Source: Gammaproteobacteria bacterium
Lineage (GTDB): Bacteria > Pseudomonadota > Gammaproteobacteria > DSM-16500
Assembly: GCA_013287235.1 (NCBI GenBank)
Contig: JABDEF010000052.1
Span: 1-9,736, forward strand
Reading direction: 5' to 3'
Length of the DNA: 9,736 nucleotides
Shown: positions 1-6,005 of the stretch, piece by piece
Position numbering within the stretch: the stretch's first letter is position 1
How the letters are laid out: the number at the start of each line of letters is the position of its first letter
Made by a program: the position numbers and the translations under genes
Notes under the pieces: model-generated
Databases searched by the model: none
Told to the model about the DNA's origin: nothing
What the model saw: only the letters and a program-made list of their open reading frames with translations

Positions 1-27
1 TTTTATCGGTATCATAACATAAAACCA

Positions 28-63
28 CTGTCATGCCAGCGGAGGCTGGCATGACAGGTTTTT
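28..63 (+). terminator. Perfect palindrome with T-tract, terminator or dispersed repeat
   Basis: Positions 28-40 and 45-57 are perfect 13-bp inverted repeats around a 4-nt GGAG loop, followed by five T residues at 59-63. The shape is that of an intrinsic terminator for a plus-strand gene lying left of the window. The very regular palindrome could equally be a small dispersed intergenic repeat of the kind common in gammaproteobacteria. The downstream gene starts only 32 nt after it. Confidence 0.6.
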
Positions 64-87
64 ACATGAAGAAATTAAAAATTCGAT

Positions 88-106
88 AGATTTTATGGAT
101 AAACTA
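88..106 (+). repeat. 19-bp direct repeat, copy 1 (covers glycosyltransferase start codon)
   Basis: The 19 bases here, beginning AGATTTTATGGATAA, recur exactly at 1604-1622. This copy contains the ATG (95-97) of the glycosyltransferase gene. The two copies flank that gene. Such a match is unlikely by chance in under 10 kb, though the AT-rich composition raises the odds. Confidence 0.75.
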
Positions 107-1564
107 AAAGCGCTTATTTTATGGACAAGTACTATCATACTACTCTTTAGCACCCTGGGATTCCGTGAAATGTGGACCCAAGAACATCGCTGGTATGATA
201 TTGTCAGCACTATGTTTTATTATCATGATTTTCTGCATCCTAAATTGGACGGTGTGGATTACTACGATAAACCCCTTTTATCCTATTGGTTGATCGCAAT
301 TTTCTCTTATGTTTCTGGACATATCAATTTATGGACATTGCGCCTTCCGTCGGCTTTGGCAGGGTTACTCTCTGTTTGGTCTATTTATCGTATTGGTTTT
401 TATTTGAAAGATGCGTGTTTTGGATTATTGGCTGCTGGGATGCTGCTGACTTCCTACTATTTTGTTTTTTGGGCGCATATCAGTAATGCCGATATGCTAA
501 ACCTGGGCGGGACATTGTTTGCACTTTCTTGGTATTTTGAAAAAAGAAATCATGCTAGCCTTTATGATGAAATGATTTTCTTTTTGATTTTGGCTGTCAC
601 TGCATTATGTAAAGGATTGGTGGGTCCAGTTGTTGTGATTCTTGCTATTTTTCCTGATCTTATTTTGCAAAAAACATTTTTCAAATATTTTAAACGATCT
701 TTTTTTGTCGCTTTGATACCAGCCATTGGTATTTATACGCTCCCTTTTTATTTATCGCTGCATTGGGGTGATGCAGCACATTATACAGAGAATGGTTTTA
801 TGGAAGTCTATCGTGAAAACATTTTAAGATATTTTAAACCGTTTGATCACGAAGAGCCTTTTTATGTGTATTTTTTTTATTTTCCCTTGTATTTATTTCC
901 ATGGGTTTTTTTCTTTGTACCTGCGCTTTTTACATTGAAATCGCGGTGGCAAACATTGTCTTTACATTCGAAATGGATGTTTTGGGCAACAGTGATTCTA
1001 TTTTTATTTTTTACTTTGAGCGGCTCTCGGCGAAGTTATTATATTTTACCCGTAGTACCTTTTGCGATATTGTTTACTGCCGATTGGATTTTTGCTTCTC
1101 GCCATCGCCTATCTGCAGCAAAACAGTGGATAAAAATAACATTTTTATCCCTGATATTTCTTTTTGTTGTATTTTTTCCGATTTATTATAGCAAAGGTGG
1201 TGTCAATACGTTTGGCCAAGTGTTATTGGCAGAAACCAATAAAATTAAACCGTGGAAAGAATGGCATATCGTATTACTCGATGCAGAATATAAGCTCAAT
1301 TATTATTTACATTTGCCCCCCACCGTCCAAAACTTTGATCCGCACATGTTACGGGAAAGTCAAACGAAAGAAATCATGCTAGAACATTGGCCCATTTTAG
1401 TCAGTCAACCCAGAGATACCTTGATCATTTCCCGAAAATTGCACGAACCACTTTTACGTGAAGTCTTGACGACCTATAAGATTGTGGAGGCTTCTCCCAC
1501 CTACATGGAAAAACTTTTTAACATCGTGGATCCCAATTCTCCGATTGCATTTATTCCTAGGTAA
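95..1564 (+). CDS. ArnT/PMT-family membrane glycosyltransferase
   Basis: This 489-aa, strongly hydrophobic protein has about ten or more predicted membrane segments. The family (dolichyl-phosphate-mannose protein mannosyltransferase / ArnT, GT-C fold) moves a sugar from a polyprenyl-phosphate carrier to lipid A, glycan or protein on the periplasmic face of the inner membrane. Visible landmarks are the acidic first periplasmic loop (residues about 27-36, TQEHRWYDIV), the downstream YYDKPLLSYWL motif (56-66) that matches the YFEKPPLLYWL region of ArnT-like enzymes, the D133 region (HISNADML) and ALCKG (170-174). The C-terminal third (from about 385) is soluble, as in ArnT. E. coli ArnT is 550 aa, so this is somewhat short. 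The acceptor and donor cannot be told from sequence, so no arnT symbol is given. The ATG lies inside a 19-bp direct repeat and has no clear Shine-Dalgarno. The nearest in-frame alternative starts lack one too. Confidence 0.85.
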   Translation: MDKLKALILWTSTIILLFSTLGFREMWTQEHRWYDIVSTMFYYHDFLHPKLDGVDYYDKPLLSYWLIAIFSYVSGHINLWTLRLPSALAGLLSVWSIYRIGFYLKDACFGLLAAGMLLTSYYFVFWAHISNADMLNLGGTLFALSWYFEKRNHASLYDEMIFFLILAVTALCKGLVGPVVVILAIFPDLILQKTFFKYFKRSFFVALIPAIGIYTLPFYLSLHWGDAAHYTENGFMEVYRENILRYFKPFDHEEPFYVYFFYFPLYLFPWVFFFVPALFTLKSRWQTLSLHSKWMFWATVILFLFFTLSGSRRSYYILPVVPFAILFTADWIFASRHRLSAAKQWIKITFLSLIFLFVVFFPIYYSKGGVNTFGQVLLAETNKIKPWKEWHIVLLDAEYKLNYYLHLPPTVQNFDPHMLRESQTKEIMLEHWPILVSQPRDTLIISRKLHEPLLREVLTTYKIVEASPTYMEKLFNIVDPNSPIAFIPR

Positions 1565-1569
1565 AAGCG

Positions 1570-1596
1570 TTGCGAAAGGGCTATCATTGATATAAT
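1570..1596 (+). promoter_or_regulatory. Extended -10 promoter for ZapB-like/histone-like operon
   Basis: TGATATAAT at 1588-1596 is a perfect TATAAT with an upstream TGn extension. A weak TTGCGA (1570-1575) lies 15 bp upstream and is not needed by an extended -10 promoter. Transcription should start near 1602-1604, exactly where the second copy of the 19-bp repeat begins, giving a leader of about 40 nt before the ATG at 1645. Confidence 0.65.
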
Positions 1597-1603
1597 ATAG
1601 CAA

Positions 1604-1622
1604 AGATTTTATGGATAAACTA
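1604..1622 (+). repeat. 19-bp direct repeat, copy 2
   Basis: This is an exact second copy of bases 88-106. Here its ATG (1611) opens a 14-codon frame (MDKLSKGRGENHDR) whose TAA (1653-1655) overlaps the start of the ZapB-like gene. No Shine-Dalgarno is visible for this short frame, so its translation is unproven. Confidence 0.75.
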
Positions 1623-1644
1623 TCTAAAGGAAGAGGTGAAAATC

Positions 1645-1893
1645 ATGACAGATAATTTTTTGCAAAAGCTTGAAGAAAAAGTAATGGTTCTATTGACTGA
1701 ACTTGAAACACTCCGTAAAGAAGTCACATCATTAAGACAAGAAAATACCAGTCTTAAAGCAGAAAAAGTAAATTATACAAAAAAGTTGCAAGGACTACTT
1801 GCGCTGATGGATTCATTGGAGTCCCCCAGTGAAGTATTTGTTGCAGCAGAGCTCCAAGTGGTAAAAGGGCAAGATGAATACGCAACCGCTTAA
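1645..1893 (+). CDS. ZapB-like small coiled-coil protein
   Basis: This 82-aa protein is a nearly continuous coiled coil over residues 4-58, with leucines at heptad spacing (LTELETLRKEVTSLRQENTS). Size and pattern resemble the ZapB / TIGR02449 group: E. coli ZapB is 81 aa, begins with a comparable FxKLExKV segment and ends its coil with a KLQALL-like block, seen here as KLQGLLALMDSLE. ZapB-type proteins stabilise the FtsZ ring in the cytoplasm. The ATG at 1645 is preferred to the GTG at 1636 because GAGGTG lies about 7 nt upstream of it. The gene is first in a two-gene unit with the histone-like gene and has an extended -10 promoter. Short coiled coils are hard to assign, so the family call is tentative. 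The last 24 residues are not coiled coil and are unlike E. coli ZapB. Confidence 0.6.
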   Translation: MTDNFLQKLEEKVMVLLTELETLRKEVTSLRQENTSLKAEKVNYTKKLQGLLALMDSLESPSEVFVAAELQVVKGQDEYATA

Positions 1894-1903
1894 GCGTATT
1901 TTT
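1877..1903 (+). terminator. Weak hairpin with T-tract between operon genes (attenuator candidate)
   Basis: AATACGC (1877-1883) pairs with GCGTATT (1894-1900), followed by TTT. The stop codon of the ZapB-like gene (1891-1893) lies in the 10-nt loop. The stem has only 7 bp with three G-C pairs, so partial termination that lowers expression of the downstream histone-like gene is more likely than full termination. Confidence 0.4.
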
Positions 1904-1947
1904 CAAAAAAGGGAATTTTTTAATTGGTCCAAGGGGAAGGAAACTCT

Positions 1948-2217
1948 ATGGCAGCAAAAAAAAATCAAAAAGCGATGTTGAAGCGTTTGAAGAAACAATT
2001 AAGCACTTTACGGAAGAAAGAAAAAGCATCACGTACGAAATTACGTGCGGCTTTGAAAAAAGTGAATAAACTGATACGTGTCAATCAGAAGAAGTTGGAT
2101 AAAAAGGCCAAAGAAGCTAAAGCGAAAGTGGCGGCGGCCGAAGCGGCTTTAAAGAAAAAATTTGCAAAAAAAGCAAAGAAGTCCAAAAGAAAATCTTCGA
2201 AGAGACGTGGAAGATAG
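1948..2217 (+). CDS. Lysine-rich histone H1-like protein
   Basis: The 89-aa protein has 30 Lys and 9 Arg (44% basic), many Ala and almost no aromatic residues. This is the composition of the bacterial histone H1-like proteins that bind and compact DNA, known from Chlamydia (Hc1/Hc2) and Coxiella. The N-terminal two thirds has a helical, partly coiled-coil pattern (LKRLKKQLSTLRKKEKASR), and the tail is a pure basic tract (KKSKRKSSKRRGR). The ATG at 1948 follows GAAGGA at a spacing of about 7 nt. An in-frame TTG at 1924 has no ribosome site. The gene lies 54 nt after the ZapB-like gene and is probably cotranscribed with it. A role in nucleoid compaction is inferred from composition only. A ribosome-associated or RNA-binding basic protein is an alternative. 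Confidence 0.7.
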   Translation: MAAKKNQKAMLKRLKKQLSTLRKKEKASRTKLRAALKKVNKLIRVNQKKLDKKAKEAKAKVAAAEAALKKKFAKKAKKSKRKSSKRRGR

Positions 2218-2240
2218 GTAACACATTGTCATTCCTGTGG

Positions 2241-2287
2241 CTTAACGTCGTCCCGTATAAAAGCATTACGGGACGACGTTAAGTTTT
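2241..2287 (+). terminator. Strong intrinsic terminator after histone-like gene
   Basis: Bases 2241-2257 and 2267-2283 form a perfect 17-bp stem with a 9-nt loop. TTTT follows on the plus strand, so it should terminate the ZapB-like/histone-like transcript. The TTA at 2279-2281, inside the right arm, is the stop codon of xseA on the other strand. On the minus strand the hairpin is not followed by a T-run, so it may protect the xseA mRNA 3' end rather than terminate it. Confidence 0.8.
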
Positions 2288-3493
2288 ATCCACCGTGCAT
2301 TCAATCCTTCCTTTCGCCAACCGCAAATCAATTTTATCCCCCTGCTTAACCTCTTTCGCAGAACGTAAAATCTTTTTATTATCTATCCTGGTCGCAATGG
2401 CATATCCTCTCTCCAAGGTTGCAAGTGGGCTTAACGTATTCAATTTTGCAGCCAATTCTCTAAAATATTGCTGTTTATTCAAAAGCATGATGGTGATGAT
2501 ATTTTTGAGGGTGGATTCAGCGAGATCCAAGCGTTGCATACTTTCTTTTAAGCGACGTTTCGGATGTTCTCGATGTAAATGTTTTGTCATCCATAATAAA
2601 TTTTTTAGTAAATGGGTCAATTGCTGCTTCACTAACCCCAATAAACGTTTTTCTTTTTGTAAAAGTGCGCTCACTAGCACATTCGAATCGGGGGTGAGTA
2701 ATTCCGCTGCAGCGGAAGGTGTCGGTGCACGTCGATCTGCGACAAAATCCGCAATCGTGAAGTCAATTTCATGACCGACACCTGTCATGATAGGAATTTG
2801 GCTTTGATAAATAGCAAGAGCCACCATTTCTTCATTAAATGGCCATAAATCTTCAATGGATCCACCACCTCTTGCTAGAATGATGCAATCACATTCTTTG
2901 CGGCGGTTGGCGGTTTTAATGGCTTCAACAATTTGAGGAGCTGCAAATTCTCCTTGCACCAAGGTGGGGTAGACAATGACGGGTATGGCTGAAAAACGTC
3001 TTTTTAACACATGTAAAATGTCACGAATGGCGGCACCCGTGGTGGAAGTGATTACACCTATACATTTCGGGATTGCGGGGAAAGATTTTTTATGGGCTTC
3101 ATCGAATAATCCCGCTTCTTTTAAGCGTTTTTTGAGTTCTTCGAATTTTTTTTGTAATTTTCCGATGCCTGCTTCTTCCATGTGTTCAATGATTAACTGA
3201 AAGTCGCCGCGTCCTTCATACAAACTCACGCGCGCGCGGATGATAACATGGAGCCCGTCCTTGGGGAGAAAGGTCAATCGTCGATTTTGCGGACGAAACA
3301 TGGCTGCGCGCACTTGTGCGGTTGAATCTTTCAAAGAAAAATACCAATGTCCGGAGCTCGGTATGGTGAAGTTTGAAATTTCACCCTCGATCCACAGTAG
3401 AGGGAAACTTCCCTCCAGTAAAAGCCGGATTTCGCGGTTTAAGCGGCTAACGGTGAAAATTTCTTCGGAATAGCTGATGTCGGTGAGGTTCAT
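2279..3493 (-). CDS. xseA: Exodeoxyribonuclease VII large subunit
   Basis: This is the catalytic large subunit of exonuclease VII, which with XseB degrades single-stranded DNA in both directions in the cytoplasm during repair. The order is an N-terminal OB-fold (about residues 11-105: FTVSRLNREIRLLLEG, WIEGEISNF, SGHWYFSLKD), then the catalytic domain with TSTTGAAIRDILHVLKRR (149-166), ARGGGSIEDLWPFNEE (207-222), GVGHEIDFTIADF (238-250) and APTPSAAAE (256-264). A shortened coiled-coil region and the C-terminal LERGYAI / VKQGDKIDLRL segment follow. Length is 404 aa against 456 in E. coli; most of the difference is in the helical region and the basic C-terminal tail, and the conserved motifs are complete. 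The ATG at 3493 has no Shine-Dalgarno, but a consensus-like promoter sits directly upstream. xseB is not in the window. Confidence 0.97.
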   Translation of the reverse strand: MNLTDISYSEEIFTVSRLNREIRLLLEGSFPLLWIEGEISNFTIPSSGHWYFSLKDSTAQVRAAMFRPQNRRLTFLPKDGLHVIIRARVSLYEGRGDFQLIIEHMEEAGIGKLQKKFEELKKRLKEAGLFDEAHKKSFPAIPKCIGVITSTTGAAIRDILHVLKRRFSAIPVIVYPTLVQGEFAAPQIVEAIKTANRRKECDCIILARGGGSIEDLWPFNEEMVALAIYQSQIPIMTGVGHEIDFTIADFVADRRAPTPSAAAELLTPDSNVLVSALLQKEKRLLGLVKQQLTHLLKNLLWMTKHLHREHPKRRLKESMQRLDLAESTLKNIITIMLLNKQQYFRELAAKLNTLSPLATLERGYAIATRIDNKKILRSAKEVKQGDKIDLRLAKGRIECTVDKT

Positions 3494-3501
3494 GGGGGGA
3501 T

Positions 3502-3530
3502 AGTATAGCGGGATGAGGGTTCCTTGTCAT
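3502..3530 (-). promoter_or_regulatory. xseA promoter predicting a nearly leaderless mRNA
   Basis: On the minus strand ATGACA (3530-3525) and TATACT (3507-3502) are separated by exactly 17 bp, each matching the sigma-70 consensus in five of six positions. Only 8 nt lie between the -10 box and the xseA ATG at 3493, so initiation at the usual distance would leave a leader of about 1-2 nt. No Shine-Dalgarno is present, which agrees with a leaderless transcript. Confidence 0.65.
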
Positions 3531-3631
3531 TCTGCGAAAAAATCCCCCCGACTCGCATGGCTCGTCGACCCCCTTTTTCAAAGGGGGTAAAAAGTATTAA
3601 CCCCCTTTGAAAAAGGGGGATTTTCGAAGGA
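3531..3631. repeat. MITE-like inverted-repeat element
   Basis: A perfect 20-bp inverted repeat (3569-3588 and 3600-3619) flanks an 11-nt loop. Each arm is itself a small hairpin of the type CCCCCTTT-N3-AAAGGGGG. The outer ends are also imperfect inverted repeats: TCTGCGAAAAAATCCCCC from 3531 matches, in reverse complement, TCCTTCGAAAATCCCCC ending at 3631. There is no coding content. The structure fits a miniature inverted-repeat element of about 100 bp placed between the toxin gene and the xseA promoter. No clear target-site duplication was identified. Confidence 0.65.
3589..3619 (-). terminator. Terminator-like hairpin downstream of the RES toxin gene
   Basis: Read on the minus strand, the arm 3619-3601 folds as an 8-bp G/C-rich hairpin (CCCCCTTT / AAAGGGGG with a 3-nt loop) followed by TTAATACTTTTT (3600-3589). 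It lies about 20 nt after the toxin stop codon, so the repeat element probably supplies the terminator of the toxin operon and keeps it from reading into xseA. Confidence 0.5.
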
Positions 3632-3639
3632 GACAGATA

Positions 3640-4407
3640 TTAATTCACCGGCGTCAAAAGGTTCCCATCCACCAAAAAAGCCTCTAGCGAAAAGATTTTA
3701 TACTCATTCGCGAGCGCACTCGTTCGAATAAATTCTACAGACATTTCATTCGATAAAGATTGCCACGTCTGAAAAGATCCCGGTTGGGGTTTTTTATGCA
3801 AAAATGCATTCGGTGCAAAGAGTGCAACATTGGTACCCTTTCCTGGATCTCTTGCCGATTTGTAGCAAAAAGCTTCCACCTTATGTTGCCGCATCGCAGT
3901 CCCCAGAGATTGACTGGTGGTATAATGGGTCGGCGATGAAATAACATTGGCGTGTGCAGTAAACGGTTCTTGATGCAAATTTACACCCTGAAACGTTTTA
4001 ATTTGTACGGAAAATGCAGTGAAAGTACGAAGCACATTACCAAACTGTGCAAGACTTGCCCGTAAAAATAAAAATTGATAAAACGCTTTTTCGGCTAAAA
4101 CCGTTGAGAAATCGAGTGAACCATACCACAAGGATCTTTCAGTACGCGTTCCAAATCGTGAACCATATCGTAAAGGCGGATAACGAAAAGGGGTATAAAG
4201 CAGCACATGTAACCCGGTAAATTCTTTGCCAAACGTTTGTGGTTTTGCAGATTCGATCATTTCTTCCAAGATTTCTTGTTCATTGGCAGAATCGACCAAT
4301 TTGCGTGTTGCTAAAATATGCTGTGCTTCAATCATACGCCAGGCCGTTTCTTGTAATTCGACGATATGATTTTGTCCCACACAGTCATTCCAAAGATTCG
4401 TTGTCAT
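3640..4407 (-). CDS. RES-domain toxin (predicted NAD+-degrading)
   Basis: The 255-aa protein carries the RES family signature, named after conserved Arg, Glu and Ser. The Arg region is FRYPPLRYGSRFG (residues 74-86). WYGS (94-97) and E106 (LAEKAFYQFLF) supply the Glu, and YKSARDPGKGTNVALFAP (182-199) supplies the Ser. Studied RES toxins such as mycobacterial MbcT deplete cellular NAD+ (hydrolysis or phosphorolysis) and are related in fold to ADP-ribosyltransferases. The partner antitoxin gene is directly upstream: its TAA overlaps the AAGGAA ribosome site of this gene, with a 12-nt gap, which suggests translational coupling. The first 65 residues are a helical extension commonly seen in this family. 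All three signature residues are present, so the toxin looks intact. The specific chemistry is inferred from the family. Confidence 0.9.
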   Translation of the reverse strand: MTTNLWNDCVGQNHIVELQETAWRMIEAQHILATRKLVDSANEQEILEEMIESAKPQTFGKEFTGLHVLLYTPFRYPPLRYGSRFGTRTERSLWYGSLDFSTVLAEKAFYQFLFLRASLAQFGNVLRTFTAFSVQIKTFQGVNLHQEPFTAHANVISSPTHYTTSQSLGTAMRQHKVEAFCYKSARDPGKGTNVALFAPNAFLHKKPQPGSFQTWQSLSNEMSVEFIRTSALANEYKIFSLEAFLVDGNLLTPVN

Positions 4408-4419
4408 AAGTTGTATTCC

Positions 4420-4812
4420 TTAAATTTTTCCCCGCATGGCATCGAGGTATTGGGTGGTTAAGTTCAAGCCCTGAATGGATTGAATCATCAAAGCAGGAAT
4501 GGCGCCCAAATGCTGATTTTCACTGCGTAACCAGAGTTGGCATTGTTTTTGATTACCGCCGAAAAGAATATCTAAACTTCGGTAAAGTCTAAGCATCATG
4601 ATAGCAAGTTCCCCTTCTTTGGAGGTGGGGTCGATATAACGTTTGCCATCATAAAGTCGACTTAAAGATGCTTCACTCAATCCTAAAATAGAACAAAGTT
4701 CACGCCGAGTAAATACAAGATAATCCGCCATACGCAACAGTGCTTTTCGCAATATGACTTTGCGTTCTTCACTGAGTGCATCTTTTTGGTTTTTGATGGA
4801 TGGTATAGTCAT
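4420..4812 (-). CDS. Xre/MbcA/ParS-type antitoxin (DUF2384)
   Basis: The 130-aa protein is the expected partner of the RES toxin. Residues 24-60 form a helix-turn-helix (RRELCSILGLSEASLSRLYDGKR). Residues 70-130 match the DUF2384 C-terminal domain (LRLYRSLDILFGGN, then W94LRSEN and LGAIPALMIQS, ending YLDAMRGKI). In characterised complexes the C-terminal part of this domain plugs the toxin's NAD+ pocket, and the HTH represses the operon. The start is supported by AAGGAG 9 nt upstream. It lies 28 nt after the ankyrin-like gene on the same strand, with no terminator between them, so transcription from further upstream is possible. No clear promoter of its own was seen. Confidence 0.92.
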   Translation of the reverse strand: MTIPSIKNQKDALSEERKVILRKALLRMADYLVFTRRELCSILGLSEASLSRLYDGKRYIDPTSKEGELAIMMLRLYRSLDILFGGNQKQCQLWLRSENQHLGAIPALMIQSIQGLNLTTQYLDAMRGKI

Positions 4813-4840
4813 TTTTCTTTCTCCTTATTTTATTGTTATT

Positions 4841-5647
4841 TTAATTGTTTGATAGTGTCCTTTGGTTCTGAGACGATGGTTGCGATGAACCGGATAGTTC
4901 ATTTTTAAAAAATCCGGGTGAGGATTTTTGAAAAATAAGTAGGGGTTTTATGCGCTCATGAAACCAATGTGGCACGTCTAATGCTTTCAGGAAGTCATTT
5001 GTGACAGGCGCACCTTGTTTAATGAGATATTCTGTGAGTGTAAAATCACATCTATCAAGACTAGATAAAAGTAATTGTGAATGTTTTGAAAAATCGATCT
5101 TATGATTTCTGATATAATCCTCGAAATATGCACCTTTCCATCGGAGTAAATTTTCTAGCAGGGTATAACCATTTTGTTTGTATTCGAGATCGATGTGATG
5201 ATGATAAAATTTTAAGAATTCATATATCTGATAAGTGTATAAAGATAGGGATATAGTTATATCAGAAAACCATTTGGTCAGACTTTCCTTCATCCAAATA
5301 TTTTTAATCATATCATCGATGAATGATTTAAGGTCTTCCGTGTAATTATTCAATTTAATCACGGAAACTAAAAAATCAACTGGCTGTAAATGATATGTTA
5401 ATAATGCCTTGATTAGAGTAAAAGAAATGGGTTTTTTTCGAAGTTCAATAATGTTATCATATTCTTTTTGTAATTTATCTCTCGTTATCCTATAACGCTT
5501 TAACATTTGATTGGCGAGATACGGAGGGATGATACTTCGATGATTTTCAGAAATGTCTGGTTCTTCGTTTATTATTGTATCCAGTGTTTGAATAAACGAA
5601 TCAATTTTTGAATGTAGTTGATTGATCAAATCATTTTGACTAAACAT
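4841..5647 (-). CDS. Ankyrin-like protein of unknown function, effector candidate
   Basis: This 268-aa protein is not recognised as a named family. Residues about 171-226 look like two degenerate ankyrin-type helix pairs (NGYTLLENLLRWKGA; FTLTEYLIKQGAPVT). The N-terminal half is helical and rich in Lys, Ile and Asn, with a coiled-coil-like stretch around 45-72. The last 27 residues are a Ser/Gln/Asn-rich, probably disordered tail (SGSSQPSSQNQRTLSNN). No signal peptide or membrane segment is seen. The start is supported by AAGGAG 8 nt upstream. Base composition is clearly more AT-rich than the neighbouring antitoxin, suggesting separate origin. Ankyrin-like proteins with polar C-terminal tails are frequent among Dot/Icm secreted effectors of Legionellales; that role is only an inference. 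A third component of the downstream toxin-antitoxin operon is another possibility. Confidence 0.55.
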   Translation of the reverse strand: MFSQNDLINQLHSKIDSFIQTLDTIINEEPDISENHRSIIPPYLANQMLKRYRITRDKLQKEYDNIIELRKKPISFTLIKALLTYHLQPVDFLVSVIKLNNYTEDLKSFIDDMIKNIWMKESLTKWFSDITISLSLYTYQIYEFLKFYHHHIDLEYKQNGYTLLENLLRWKGAYFEDYIRNHKIDFSKHSQLLLSSLDRCDFTLTEYLIKQGAPVTNDFLKALDVPHWFHERIKPLLIFQKSSPGFFKNELSGSSQPSSQNQRTLSNN

Positions 5648-5679
5648 ATAAATCTCCTTTTTATGTTTTAAACAGACCT

Positions 5680-5688
5680 ATCATATCA
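5680..5688 (-). promoter_or_regulatory. Extended -10 candidate for ankyrin-like gene
   Basis: TGATATGAT on the minus strand (5688-5680) is an extended -10 with one mismatch to TATAAT. It would start transcription about 26 nt upstream of the ankyrin-like ATG, leaving room for the AAGGAG site. No recognisable -35 box is at the right distance. The box sits at the junction with the end of the cupin gene. Confidence 0.35.
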
Positions 5689-5690
5689 AT

Positions 5691-6005
5691 TCATGATTGA
5701 TTTTTCTTTAGATATTCGCTTAATTTTTCAATAAAACCGGGTTGAAGAAAGTCTTGACGAATCGGTGTTTGTTGCTCATACATCATAGCATCTGTTGTCG
5801 CAATGAAACCATGTGTGACATTGGGTGGAAATATCATCACGTCCCCCGCATGGAGATGGAAGACTTGATCTCCCGTTTGTGCTTCGACATTACCCTCAAG
5901 TATTCTGATCACTTGTTCATTGAGATGTGAATGCTGTGGTAATTTCGCGCCTTTTTTTAAATTCCATTGTATGACCGTAAATTGTGAGCTTGTGGTAAAC
6001 CGCAT
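5691..6005 (-). CDS. Small cupin-domain protein, 5' end probably degraded
   Basis: Residues 18-37 fit cupin motif 1 (G-x5-H-x-H-x3-E-x6-G; GAKLPQHSHLNEQVIRILEG), and GDVMIFPPNVTHGFI (54-68) fits motif 2, including its His. The metal ligands His25, His27, Glu31 and His65 are therefore present. Single-domain cupins of this kind bind a metal and a small ligand, and the function cannot be named. The ATG at 6005 has no Shine-Dalgarno, and the frame continues upstream with typical cupin N-terminal sequence (FDFNSIPAHQLTDKIN) and then a signal-peptide-like hydrophobic run, but no ATG, GTG or TTG until an ATG at 6143 cut off by TAG at 6132-6134. The annotated 104-aa product may thus be the remnant of a longer, perhaps exported protein. 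It reads towards the ankyrin-like gene, 43 nt away. Confidence 0.7.
   Translation of the reverse strand: MRFTTSSQFTVIQWNLKKGAKLPQHSHLNEQVIRILEGNVEAQTGDQVFHLHAGDVMIFPPNVTHGFIATTDAMMYEQQTPIRQDFLQPGFIEKLSEYLKKNQS

Noticed and set aside
2295..2774. 159-codon open frame on the plus strand
   Set aside because: It is antisense to xseA, whose family motifs are unambiguous. The translation is Cys/Phe/Ser-rich with no family resemblance or ribosome site.
3569..3619. CRISPR-like repeat pair
   Set aside because: The two similar units are inverted, not direct, repeats, there are only two, and no cas genes are present. A MITE-like element explains them better.
3735..3947. 70-codon frame inside the RES toxin gene on the same strand
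   Set aside because: It lies in a different frame within a gene whose complete RES signature is clear, and the product resembles nothing.
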